A stretch of 39,926 bases of DNA from Nocardia jinanensis. GTDB taxonomy: Bacteria > Actinomycetota > Actinomycetes > Mycobacteriales > Mycobacteriaceae. Position 1 is the stretch's first letter. Each line of letters starts with the position of its first letter. Where the stretch lies: contig NZ_BMMH01000037.1 in the NCBI RefSeq assembly GCF_014645735.1, forward strand, positions 1 to 39,926. The letters are read 5' to 3'. This document shows positions 23,363-30,712 of this stretch, one piece after another. The translations under genes were made by a program, and so were the position numbers. The notes beneath the pieces were generated by a model, which ran no database searches, was not told where the DNA came from, and saw only the letters and a list, made by a program, of their open reading frames with translations.

Positions 23363-25087
23363 AGCGCAATCGAACAGATCACGACCACCGACGGTGTCGT
23401 CCGTGGTCGCCGCGGGCGCCGCGTGATGCACTGGCGGTCGCTCCCCTATGCCGCTCCGCCCGTCGGTGACCTGCGGTTTCGATCTCCACAACCGGTGCAG
23501 CCGTGGACCGGTGTGCGCGACGCGACCTATTTCCGCGCCGCCGGGATCCAGCCGAGCTTCGGCGTCCGGCTCGGTCCGCGCAAGCTCCAGGAGATGAGCG
23601 AGGACTCACTGACACTGAATGTCGTGGCTCCCGCCACCGCCTCGGTGCGGCCGCGGCCGGTGCTGGTATTCATCCACGGCGGCGGCTACCTGTTCGGCAC
23701 CTCGGCGCTGCGCCTCTATTCGGGCGTCCAGCTGGCGGCCGACGGGGACGTGATCGTCGTATCGATCAACTATCGGCTCGGCGCCTTCGGTTATGCGGAT
23801 TTCTCCGAATTCTCCACTCCGGAAAGCCCCTACGACTCCAATCTCGGTCTGCGCGACCAGATCGCCGCGCTGCGCTGGGTCCGGGCCAATATCGCCGAAT
23901 TCGGCGGAGACCCGGACAATGTGACGATCTTCGGCGAATCCGCGGGCGCGCACGCGGTACTGAGCCTGCTGGCGACTCCCGCGGCCGAGGGATTGTTCCA
24001 CCGTGGGATCGCGCAGAGCCCGCCCGCGGACTGGGGTCTCACGATCGCCGAATCCCGGGAGTTCGCCCGCCGCATCCTCGACCGGCTCGGTATCGAACCC
24101 GAGAACGCCAATCGCGCACTGCGCGAGGCCGATCCGCACGATATCCGCCGGGCGTTCAACCGGGCTTCGAACGCGGTCATGGCGGAGTTCCCGGGTTTCT
24201 TCCCGGCCGCGCCGGTGGCCGACGGCGAATTGCTGCCGCGTACCCCGATCGACGCGTTCGCCGAGGGCCGCACCCATCGGGTCCCGCTGATCATCGGTAC
24301 CTGCCGCAACGAGGGCGCTCTGTTCAACCGGTTCACCGATATGCTGCCCACCCGCCCGGAACGTCTCAAGCGTGCCCTATCCGTCGCGGGACCCGATATC
24401 TATCCCCGCGTGTTCTCCACCTATCCGGGATTCCCGGCCGAACGAGCGGCGATCCGCGCGGGCGGCGACTACTTCTTCTGGCGTCCGTCGGTGGCGGTGA
24501 TGGAGGGACACAGCCGCCACTCCCCCACCTATGCCTACCGCTACGATTTCGCGCCGCGGCTGTTGCAGCTCTACAAACTGGGCGCCACACACGCGACCGA
24601 TCTGCTGCCGACCTTCGGCGCGGTCTACGAACCGTGGGGCCGCGCCCTCACCGCCGGTGGGAGCCGGCGCGGCCTGCTCTCGGTGACCCGCCGGATCCAG
24701 AACAACTGGCTGCATTTCGCCCGGACAGGTGAACCGCTGCCGTCCTGGCCGCGATACACCGAGCAGGAACGCAACACCCTGATCATCGATGCGCCCGCCC
24801 GGGTGGATATCGATCCGGACAGCGCCCAGCGGAAATTGTGGGCGGGAGTGCGCGCGCCGATGCTGGTCCCGGCGGAAGCCTGGGGTGGCGAATTCCCGGC
24901 CGCGGAGGCTGCCGAGGCCGATCCGGTAGGCGATGGGTCGCTGCTCGATGCCGTCGCCGCCGAACACCCGGTGGCCGCCCTCGCCGCCGATACCGCGGTG
25001 AAAGTCGTGGACGAACTCTCCGACAGCGACGACGATCCCGCGCCCGAGCCGGACACCGACGCATCCGACCCGAAACGGGCCGACTGA
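23213..25087 (+). CDS. type B carboxylesterase
   Basis: An alpha/beta hydrolase of the carboxylesterase/cholinesterase family. The core is LPYAAPPVGDLRFRSPQP, FIHGGGYLFGTS (oxyanion hole), DQIAALRWVRANIAEFGGDPDNVTIFGESAGAHAV (nucleophile Ser in GESAG) and the His region GATHATDLLPTFG. The last 60 or so residues are an acidic disordered tail. Three starts are possible: ATG 23213 (overlaps the upstream stop), ATG 23288 (AAGGA 6 nt upstream, the best RBS) and GTG 23360 (the point where family-like sequence begins). The first two translate one or both 25-residue repeats. No signal peptide follows any of them. Substrate unknown. Confidence 0.88.
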   Translation: MSESGPEAAAERNHEGPSHIPQGHSMSESGPEAAAERNHEGPAHIPDGHVSAIEQITTTDGVVRGRRGRRVMHWRSLPYAAPPVGDLRFRSPQPVQPWTGVRDATYFRAAGIQPSFGVRLGPRKLQEMSEDSLTLNVVAPATASVRPRPVLVFIHGGGYLFGTSALRLYSGVQLAADGDVIVVSINYRLGAFGYADFSEFSTPESPYDSNLGLRDQIAALRWVRANIAEFGGDPDNVTIFGESAGAHAVLSLLATPAAEGLFHRGIAQSPPADWGLTIAESREFARRILDRLGIEPENANRALREADPHDIRRAFNRASNAVMAEFPGFFPAAPVADGELLPRTPIDAFAEGRTHRVPLIIGTCRNEGALFNRFTDMLPTRPERLKRALSVAGPDIYPRVFSTYPGFPAERAAIRAGGDYFFWRPSVAVMEGHSRHSPTYAYRYDFAPRLLQLYKLGATHATDLLPTFGAVYEPWGRALTAGGSRRGLLSVTRRIQNNWLHFARTGEPLPSWPRYTEQERNTLIIDAPARVDIDPDSAQRKLWAGVRAPMLVPAEAWGGEFPAAEAAEADPVGDGSLLDAVAAEHPVAALAADTAVKVVDELSDSDDDPAPEPDTDASDPKRAD

Positions 25088-25196
25088 ATCGCACCATAGG
25101 CAGATCCGGATATCGACTTCTCGAGGTGGCAGCGCGGTCACCAACGGTCCCGGTGCGAACCGGCGACGAGTAGCCCGACCCTGGGCGATCGGCAGC

Positions 25197-26063
25197 TTAT
25201 TTGAGCAGGCGCGACATCCGGCGGTCGGCGAGGATCTTGCCGCCGGTCTGACAGGTGGGGCAGTACTGGAACGACCGATCCGTGAAGGCGATCTCACGCA
25301 CGGTATCCCCGCACACCGGGCAGGGCAGGCCGGTGCGGCCGTGCACCCGCATCCCGGAGCGTTTCTCCCCCTTGAGCCGGGCCGCGTCCTGCCCGGCCGA
25401 GCGGTCCACGGCATCGAGCAGTACGGTGCGCAGTGCCCGGTACAGGTCGGCGACCTTCGCCGCCGACAGTGTTTTCGCCGTGGCGAACGGTGAGATCCGG
25501 GCGGTGTGCAGGATCTCGTCGGAATAGGCATTACCTATCCCGGCCAGTACCGTCTGGTCGACCAGGACATTCTTTATCCGTCCGGGCGCGGCGGCCAGTA
25601 GATCGGCGAACTGTTCCTCGGTGACCGCCAGCGCGTCGGGACCGAGCCGGGCGATCCCCGGGACCTGCGCGGGGTCGTCGACGATATAGACCGCGAGCCG
25701 CTTCTTGGTGCCCGCCTCGGTGAGATCGAAAGCCGGGGTATCGCCCGCCGGGGTGAAGAAGTGCACGCGCAGCGCCAGCGGGCCGCGACCGGGTTTGGGC
25801 GGGCTCACACTCGGGTTGTCGGTCCAGCGCAACCAGCCCGCCCGGGACAGATGGGTGATCAGCCAGAGCCCCCCGCAGTTCATCCCCAAGAATTTTCCCC
25901 ACCGCCCGGCGTCGGTGACATCTCGACCCGACAGGGCCGTGACCGGGGGATCGAAGGTTTTGATCGCGCTCAGCGCCGCCACATCGATACGCCCCACCAC
26001 CGCGCCTACCGCGTGCTCCCGCAGGAACTGCGCCAGCGCCTCCACTTCCGGTAGTTCGGGCAC
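25197..26063 (-). CDS. Fpg/Nei family DNA glycosylase (Rv0944-like)
   Basis: A bifunctional DNA glycosylase/AP lyase for oxidised bases. The N-terminus MPELPEVEAL gives the catalytic Pro2 and Glu3 after removal of Met. RWGKFLGMN carries the conserved Lys, and VLAGIGNAYSDEIL and the helix-two-turn-helix follow. The C-terminal zinc finger is complete: CPVC ... FQYCPTCQTGG. At 288 residues it is family length. It is more like the second actinobacterial paralog (M. tuberculosis Rv0944) than canonical MutM, judged from the PSVSPPKPGRGP loop and the locus. Ten bases separate its start from the end of the upstream channel gene, so the two are probably cotranscribed. It is convergent with the carboxylesterase gene. 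Confidence 0.9.
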   Translation of the reverse strand: MPELPEVEALAQFLREHAVGAVVGRIDVAALSAIKTFDPPVTALSGRDVTDAGRWGKFLGMNCGGLWLITHLSRAGWLRWTDNPSVSPPKPGRGPLALRVHFFTPAGDTPAFDLTEAGTKKRLAVYIVDDPAQVPGIARLGPDALAVTEEQFADLLAAAPGRIKNVLVDQTVLAGIGNAYSDEILHTARISPFATAKTLSAAKVADLYRALRTVLLDAVDRSAGQDAARLKGEKRSGMRVHGRTGLPCPVCGDTVREIAFTDRSFQYCPTCQTGGKILADRRMSRLLK

Positions 26064-26072
26064 ACGATCAGG

Positions 26073-26609
26073 CTACCGGGGCCCTCCGACATCGCGGTGG
26101 TCCAAACGCCGGGTGATCCCGGTGGTGGTCACCGCCAGCAAGGTGCCGATCACCACCAGGTCGAACGCCATCTGCACCGTGGTCGCGATCCGCGCGGCCT
26201 GGCCCACCGCGTGCACATCGCCGAATCCGACGGTTCCCAGCGTGGCGACGGTGTAGTAGAGCGCGTCGTTGCGGGTCCGCAGATCGCTGAACTGCCCCGG
26301 CTGGCGCAGTTCGAGCACGTAGTAGAACAGCGAGAAGAACAGCACGACCAGCGAGATCAGGAAGAGTAAACCGTCGACCCGGTGGCCGGTATCGCCGCTC
26401 TGGGACAGGAACTGGCCGATACGCCGGTAGGCCAGCCACGATAATCCACCCACCCCTGCGACGAACGCGACGACGGTGACCACCCGGGTCGGCCAGAAGC
26501 CCGGCAATTCCAGGCCGACCGGAACGAAATAGTAGAACAGCAGCGCACACAGCACCGTGCCCGCGTTGCGCCACAGATGCGCCCGGCCGCTGATACGTCG
26601 AGATGCCAT
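26073..26609 (-). CDS. two-TM-pore potassium channel family protein
   Basis: The 178-residue membrane protein has an N-terminal helical pair (NAGTVLCALLFYYFVPVGL and VVTVVAFVAGVGGLSWLAY), then a channel module: LLFLISLVVLFFSLFYYVLEL, a pore helix ending in the selectivity filter TVGFGD, and a final helix ATTVQMAFDLVVIGTLLAV. The TVGFGD filter indicates K+ selectivity. There is no RCK or cyclic-nucleotide domain, so gating is unknown. The start at 26609 is chosen because a GATCAT box lies six bases upstream; an in-frame GTG at 26639 would add ten residues. Confidence 0.85.
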   Translation of the reverse strand: MASRRISGRAHLWRNAGTVLCALLFYYFVPVGLELPGFWPTRVVTVVAFVAGVGGLSWLAYRRIGQFLSQSGDTGHRVDGLLFLISLVVLFFSLFYYVLELRQPGQFSDLRTRNDALYYTVATLGTVGFGDVHAVGQAARIATTVQMAFDLVVIGTLLAVTTTGITRRLDHRDVGGPR

Positions 26610-26717
26610 GGGGCCATGATCTGCCCGCCCGCCCGTCACGGTGCCCGGGCGCGCCGAGGAAGGGCGGCAGAACTCTCCACGAGCACGAAATCGGTCGCAG
26701 CGGCGGGTGAGCGCTGC

Positions 26718-26723
26718 TAATTT
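26718..26723 (+). promoter_or_regulatory. -10 box of the MDMPI-GNAT pair
   Basis: TAATTT is followed by six bases (GCGGCG) and the GTG at 26730, which is leaderless spacing. No Shine-Dalgarno is present. Confidence 0.5.
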
Positions 26724-26729
26724 GCGGCG

Positions 26730-27386
26730 GTGGACCCGTTCTCACTTTCGTGGACAGCATTGCGCACGGCGGTCGCCGAACTCCCGGACGAGGATTTCGC
26801 ACGGCCGTGCGGATGTACCGGCTGGCTGGTCCGCGACCTGGTGTGCCACCTGATCATCGACGCACAGGATGTGCTGATCACACTGGTGACGCCCACCGAG
26901 AAGGAACCGACCCGCGACGCGGCGACCTACTGGGATATCGCCGAGACACCGCCCACCGGGGACCACCCGCTGGACGCGCTGATCGTCCGGCTGGCCGCCG
27001 CGTACGGAGAGCCGCGCCTGCTGGAACTGCACCTCGACGATGTGGGCTCGGCCGCCGGTCGCGCCGCCGCTCTGGCCGACCCGGATCTACGGGTGAGCAC
27101 GCGTGACGAAGTCCTCACCGTGAGCGACTATCTGACCGCCTACGTCCTGGAATGGACCCTGCACCACCTCGATCTGGTCGCCTATCTCCCGGATGCGGCG
27201 CAACCTCCGGAGGCAGGCCTCACCCGCTCCCGCGAACTGCTGGAGATCATCGCGGGCACCCCGTTCCCCGCATCGTTCTCCGATCGGGACGCACTACTGG
27301 TCGGCACCGGCCGGCGCGCCCCGACCGACGAGGAGACCGCGGCCCTGGGCGAACTGACCGGGAAACTTCCGCTCGTACTCGGATGA
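26730..27386 (+). CDS. maleylpyruvate isomerase N-terminal (MDMPI/DinB-like) domain protein
   Basis: The 218-residue protein resembles the mycothiol-dependent maleylpyruvate isomerase/DinB-like superfamily, four-helix metal-binding proteins. LVRDLVCHLIIDAQD and VLEWTLHHLDLVAYLPD hold the histidines that usually bind a divalent metal. The C-terminal half (LEIIAGTPFPASFSDRDALLVGTGRRAPTDEE) matches the accessory domain of actinobacterial members. Proteins of this type use mycothiol, but the substrate of this one cannot be told. Its stop overlaps the ATG of the GNAT gene (ATGA). Confidence 0.75.
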   Translation: MDPFSLSWTALRTAVAELPDEDFARPCGCTGWLVRDLVCHLIIDAQDVLITLVTPTEKEPTRDAATYWDIAETPPTGDHPLDALIVRLAAAYGEPRLLELHLDDVGSAAGRAAALADPDLRVSTRDEVLTVSDYLTAYVLEWTLHHLDLVAYLPDAAQPPEAGLTRSRELLEIIAGTPFPASFSDRDALLVGTGRRAPTDEETAALGELTGKLPLVLG

Positions 27387-27928
27387 GGCTCGTTCTCGGG
27401 ACCACGCGGACAATCCTGCGTCCGTTCGAATTCGCGGACTGCACCGAACTGCACGAGATCTTCGGCGACCCGGCGACCCACACCATCGGCGACGGGCCGT
27501 TCACCTCGCCGGAGCAGACCCGCCACTGGATCCACCGCCGGATCGACAGCCGGGAGCGGTCGGGCCTGCTGTGGTACGCGGTTCGGGACAGCGCCACAGG
27601 CTTGCTTCTGGGGGACTGCGGCCTCTTCGCCGGACGCACCGGTGCGGATGAGCCGGAGATCGGCTACGAGATCCGCCGGTCTCATCAGGGACGAGGATTC
27701 GCGAGCGAAGTCGCGCGAGCTGTGCTGCAAGAGGCAGCGGCCTGCGGTGTGCCCCGGGTATGGGCGACGATCCGGCCGAAGAACACTGCCTCGATACGTG
27801 TCGCGGCGAAGGCGGGATTCACCCGCCACCATCTCGGTGGAGACGACAGGGGGCAACTGGTGTACCTGGTATCGCCGCGGTTCGCCGGGTCGGCACGCGG
27901 AAGGCGGGCCGGGGCCGCGCCGGAGTGA
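27383..27928 (+). CDS. GNAT family N-acetyltransferase (RimJ/RimL type)
   Basis: The 181-residue acetyltransferase begins MRLVLGTTRTILRPFEFADC, the common RimJ/RimL opening TxRLxLRP. The acetyl-CoA-binding motif A is EIGYEIRRSHQGRGFASEVARAVL, with the RxxGRG pyrophosphate loop. It ends with the conserved NTASIRVAAKAGF. The acceptor substrate cannot be predicted. The ATG overlaps the stop of the MDMPI gene, so both are translated from one message. Confidence 0.88.
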   Translation: MRLVLGTTRTILRPFEFADCTELHEIFGDPATHTIGDGPFTSPEQTRHWIHRRIDSRERSGLLWYAVRDSATGLLLGDCGLFAGRTGADEPEIGYEIRRSHQGRGFASEVARAVLQEAAACGVPRVWATIRPKNTASIRVAAKAGFTRHHLGGDDRGQLVYLVSPRFAGSARGRRAGAAPE

Positions 27929-28023
27929 CGACGGGCCATCAGGTGCCGGCCGTTGTCCATGTCCGGTTCGGCCGGCCCGGGGGTCGAGGAACATAACTGC
28001 CCGATCCGGTGCTGAGGAGTTAC

Positions 28024-28048
28024 CGCAGATAAGTACTCTTTATCTGCG
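28024..28048. repeat. AT-rich inverted repeat upstream of the integrase stump
   Basis: The perfect 9-bp arms CGCAGATAA (28024-28032) and TTATCTGCG (28040-28048) flank GTACTCT. The element is markedly AT-rich for this genome and lies in the 206-bp gap after the GNAT gene, just before the integrase fragment. It could be an operator, or an arm or core site of the lost element. No poly-T run follows, so a terminator is less likely. Confidence 0.45.
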
Positions 28049-28134
28049 ATGGTCTGGGTGGCGATTCGGCGCGATGGGTCTCTCGGGCGGGGTCGACTCC
28101 GGAATCAATCTGCGATACCGCGGAAGACGGTGCG

Positions 28135-28395
28135 ATGGGGACGGTTTCGAGCCTGCCGACGCGAGCGGCCGGCGTTCGTCCGGCGGACGCGGTGAAGATC
28201 TTCCTCGACACCATCCCGTCGGCGAACACCCGCCGCGGCTACGGCGTCGTGCCGAACCGGTTGGTGAAAGACTACGGCGCGGACACCGATGTGATGCTGC
28301 TGGGTCCGGAGCCGGATCGAGTGAGCGGGTGGTTCACCTTCGTGTGGGACGACAAGGCGGCCACGACGTTCAACATCCGACTGGCGCGCTGCGCA
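28135..28395 (+). pseudogene. N-terminal fragment of a tyrosine recombinase (phage-type integrase)
   Basis: The frame starting at ATG 28135 reads MGTVSSLPTRAAGVRPADAV, then KIFLDTIPSANTRRGYGVVPNRLVKDYG and WFTFVWDDKAATTFNIRLA. This resembles the SAM-like core-binding (arm) domain of actinobacterial site-specific integrases, in which NTRRAY and NTWNARLA-type segments are typical. Homology stops near 28395. The frame then runs into the antisense of the ketopantoate reductase-like gene, and no catalytic domain (R...HxxR...Y) follows in any frame. It is therefore a truncated remnant marking a past mobile-element or rearrangement boundary. Confidence 0.6.
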
Positions 28396-28434
28396 CCGCG
28401 CGCGTACCGGCGCGAGGAGGCAGCCACCTATCGC

Positions 28435-29307
28435 CTACCGGACCCTCGCATAGGCGCGCATCTGTTCGGCCAGCCGCTCGAGTTCGGCCGCCGTCGCAGG
28501 CGAGGCGTCGTTGAGCCCGCTGTGTGCGGCCGTCGGGCCCCGCAGGAAGCGCCGCAGCATGGCCACGAGCAGCCCTTGCGGCAGAGTCTGCAACGCAACG
28601 AAACCGCGAGGGACCGGCGGCGTCGGCATTGCGGCCAGGTTCTGCCGCATGAGGCGGAGCATGCCGCGGACCGCGTCCGGATCCTCGGCCAGCGCTGCCG
28701 GGCCGCCTGCCGCGTGCACCGCCTGCCCGAGCGGCACCTCGAACGCGGCGTGCGTCTCGAGCCAGGCATCCATCTGCGGCTGGGCCTTGGCGTTGATCCC
28801 GGCGGTGCGGAACGCCCGCACGATCCGGTCCAGTCGCGGGGTGCTACGGCCGTCGGGTTCGCCGATCGGCATCGGGACCCGGCGGGTCATGAAGTTGGTC
28901 GCGCGGTAACGGACCACGTCGCCGTCCATCGTGCCGGCGGCCGTGGGGAAGCCGAGTAGTACCCGCTCGGGGCCGATCACCGTGCCCAGCGGCTCCCCGC
29001 CGGCCGCCCAGTTGAGCAGGAACAGCACGTCGCCTTCGAGGCCAGCGAGTGATTCCAGCACCGCGTCCACCTGATGGGTGCGGACGAAGACGGCGGTCAG
29101 GTCGTACCCGCCGACCGGGTGCTCGACCACCGGCACCGATACCCGCCGGACGGCGGGGCTGCCTTCCTCGGCGAGCCGCAGGCCGTGCCGGCGCAGGGCG
29201 GCCAGGCGCTCTCCGCGGGCGAGGAGCGAGACGTCGTGCCCGGCCTCATGCAGGCGGACCGCGAACAGGCTGCCGGTAACCCCGGCGCCATACACGAGCA
29301 GTTTCAT
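28435..29307 (-). CDS. ketopantoate reductase (PanE/ApbA) family protein
   Basis: An NAD(P)H-dependent reductase of 290 residues. The Rossmann start is MKLLVYGAGVTGSLFAVRLHEAGHDVSLLARG. The ApbA C-terminal domain follows (DAWLETHAAFEVPLGQAV... LRLMRQNLAAM). The usual catalytic-region signature NGLGNE of true PanE is replaced by NWAAGGEPLG, so this is more likely a paralog acting on another 2-oxo acid than the pantothenate-pathway enzyme. It lies 69 nt behind the TetR gene on the same strand and is the probable target of that regulator. A 27-bp dyad sits just before it. Confidence 0.8.
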   Translation of the reverse strand: MKLLVYGAGVTGSLFAVRLHEAGHDVSLLARGERLAALRRHGLRLAEEGSPAVRRVSVPVVEHPVGGYDLTAVFVRTHQVDAVLESLAGLEGDVLFLLNWAAGGEPLGTVIGPERVLLGFPTAAGTMDGDVVRYRATNFMTRRVPMPIGEPDGRSTPRLDRIVRAFRTAGINAKAQPQMDAWLETHAAFEVPLGQAVHAAGGPAALAEDPDAVRGMLRLMRQNLAAMPTPPVPRGFVALQTLPQGLLVAMLRRFLRGPTAAHSGLNDASPATAAELERLAEQMRAYARVR

Positions 29308-29336
29308 GAAAACCCGCTTTCGCGTGTCGTTTCACT

Positions 29337-29363
29337 CATACGTTCGTTCGACTCGAACATATG
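29337..29363. promoter_or_regulatory. inverted repeat between tetR and the reductase gene
   Basis: The 10-bp arms CATACGTTCG (29337-29346) and CGAACATATG (29354-29363) pair with one mismatch around TTCGACT. A smaller perfect dyad, GTTCG-ACT-CGAAC, lies inside. The element lies about 30 nt before the reductase ATG, so it may be a second operator for the neighbouring TetR regulator. Its half-site only loosely resembles that of the 29985-30005 operator. Confidence 0.45.
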
Positions 29364-29376
29364 TCTAGTTGAACCC

Positions 29377-29976
29377 CTAGCTGTTGCTGTGATCGGTGAA
29401 TGTGAGCGCCGGCCGGATGATCGTCGCGAACAGCTCTTGTCGAGACGTCGCGGTCTCCTCCCGGCCGCTGATCAGGGGGGAGAGGGCGACGTCGGTGAGG
29501 ATCAGGGAGGCCAACCGCTGGAACAGCGGCGAGTCGCGCACGACCTCGCCGCGGTCGGCGGCAGCCTCGAAAACGGCGGCCAGCGCGTCCACGACCGGCG
29601 CGATGATCTCCGTGCGCAGCTCGGTACCGAAATCAGGGTCGGTCGCCGCCGAATGCAGCAGCATGAATCCCATGCGCAGGTCGCGGGCCGGCACGCTGTC
29701 GGCGCGAGCCATCTGCGCGAAGTCCTCGTCGAGCGAGGTCGCCCCGGCGGAGTCGTACAGGGCCGGACGTTGATGTGTGAGAGCGGCCATGACCAGGCCG
29801 GATTTGCTGCCCCATTGCCTGTACAGCGTCGCCTTGCTCGTTCGGGCACGGGCCGCCACCGCATCGAAGGTGAGCCGCTCGTAGCCGACTTCCAACAGCA
29901 ACGCGCGCACGGCGTCGAACAACTCGGCGAGACGCTCGGACGACATGCGCGAACGGGGCGGGCGATTGGTCGACAC
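29377..29976 (-). CDS. TetR/AcrR family transcriptional regulator
   Basis: The 199-residue one-component repressor has the N-terminal helix-turn-helix RLTFDAVAARARTSKATLYRQWGSKSGLVMAAL and a C-terminal ligand domain (TetR_C type, residues about 80-190) ending FATIIRPALTF. The start GTG 29976 is chosen because a TTGGCA-N17-TACAGT promoter places the mRNA start on it. Upstream in-frame codons would lie within that promoter. The 21-bp palindrome spanning the spacer and -10 box indicates autorepression. The reductase-like gene downstream is its likely target. The effector is unknown. Confidence 0.9.
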   Translation of the reverse strand: MSTNRPPRSRMSSERLAELFDAVRALLLEVGYERLTFDAVAARARTSKATLYRQWGSKSGLVMAALTHQRPALYDSAGATSLDEDFAQMARADSVPARDLRMGFMLLHSAATDPDFGTELRTEIIAPVVDALAAVFEAAADRGEVVRDSPLFQRLASLILTDVALSPLISGREETATSRQELFATIIRPALTFTDHSNS

Positions 29977-29982
29977 TCTGTA

Positions 29983-30011
29983 ACTGTACGAAATAGTTTC
30001 GTACATGCCAA
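29983..30011 (-). promoter_or_regulatory. tetR promoter
   Basis: On the minus strand TTGGCA (30011-30006), a 17-bp spacer and TACAGT (29988-29983) form a good sigma-70-type promoter. Six bases then precede the GTG at 29976, so the mRNA is probably leaderless. Confidence 0.65.
29985..30005. promoter_or_regulatory. TetR operator, 21-bp perfect palindrome
   Basis: The arms TGTACGAAA and TTTCGTACA are perfectly complementary around TAG. The palindrome occupies most of the promoter spacer and overlaps the -10 box of the tetR gene, the classic position for autorepression by a TetR dimer. Confidence 0.7.
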
Positions 30012-30017
30012 TCCAAC

Positions 30018-30223
30018 ATGGCAACGGGACCCGTGATCTGCACTACGGCATCGAGCACACGTTCTTCGGGCATCGACTTCGAGATCGACGATGTGGTCCT
30101 CGCCGAGGGGCAATGCCTCGGTCGGTTCGACGAAACCACCGCCGCCGAAACACAACTCGCCTACGAGACAACGCCATCCTCCAGGAGTTCCTCGGCAACC
30201 TGACCGCCGGGCCGGTGGGCTGA
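30018..30223 (+). pseudogene. decayed coding fragment upstream of tetR
   Basis: Two overlapping plus-strand frames each hold a piece that looks coding. One reads SGIDFEIDDVVLAEGQCLGRFDETT followed by AETQLAYE; the other resumes as NAILQEFLGNLTAGPVG and then stops. A frameshift near 30170 would join them. I do not recognise the family. The fragment is divergent from tetR and would be controlled by the same operator if it were a gene. It is equally possible that it is non-coding. Confidence 0.25.
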
Positions 30224-30253
30224 CGACCAACCCACAGGACCGGCGTCGCCGGA

Positions 30254-30448
30254 TCAGTGGTCCCCGTGGGCGTCTGGATCGCGCAGCGGTCGGTGCGCGC
30301 CGCCCTTCACCGTCGACACCATCACTGCGAGCCGGTATTCACGCGGGTCCAAGCACCGCAGCAGCGGTGCTTTGTAGTCCCGACGTCGCGCCGCGATCAG
30401 CCGACGGTCCTCGTCGTCGAGATAGAGATGCCGCCTCCAACTCAACAT
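30254..30448 (-). pseudogene. possible remnant of a Tn3-family transposase N-terminus
   Basis: The 64-codon minus-strand frame MLSWRRHLYLDDEDRRLIAARRRDY recalls the N-terminal DUF4158 domain of Tn3-type transposases, where LDDxDRxLIAxRRxDxxRLGFA is typical. After an interrupting 13-residue stretch, YRLAVMVSTVKGG and RDPDA loosely match the next part of that domain. The frame then stops; the rest of a transposase (about 900 more residues) is absent. The identification is from memory of the family pattern and is weak. Confidence 0.3.
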
Positions 30449-30484
30449 GGGACAACGCCCCGAACCGGCCGTAGCCGCCCTCAT

Positions 30485-30712
30485 CGGTCACCGGGACATG
30501 AGACCACCTACAGCACAGCGGGCGCTCGACGTCGAGTCCTCAGCGCCGGATCGGGCGGATCTGTTCCTCAACCCCCGGTCCGAACGGGCTGGGGTCGGGT
30601 CGCTCGATCGACCCCACAGCACATCCCGCCGAGTTCCCGGAACCCCGCGACCACCGATCCGCGACAGCGCGGACCAGGGTCGCGCCGGCCGCCGCGAGTC
30701 CGGTGTACCGGC
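30485..30712. other. non-coding gap downstream of the NRPS gene
   Basis: I see no gene in these 228 bases. Short frames lack homology and ribosome-binding sites. No clear intrinsic terminator for the NRPS gene was recognised. Confidence 0.5.

Noticed and set aside
28135..28959. Intact integrase-like gene of 274 codons
   Set aside because: Recognisable sequence ends near 28395. The rest is antisense to the reductase-like gene and lacks the catalytic Arg-His-Arg-Tyr domain.
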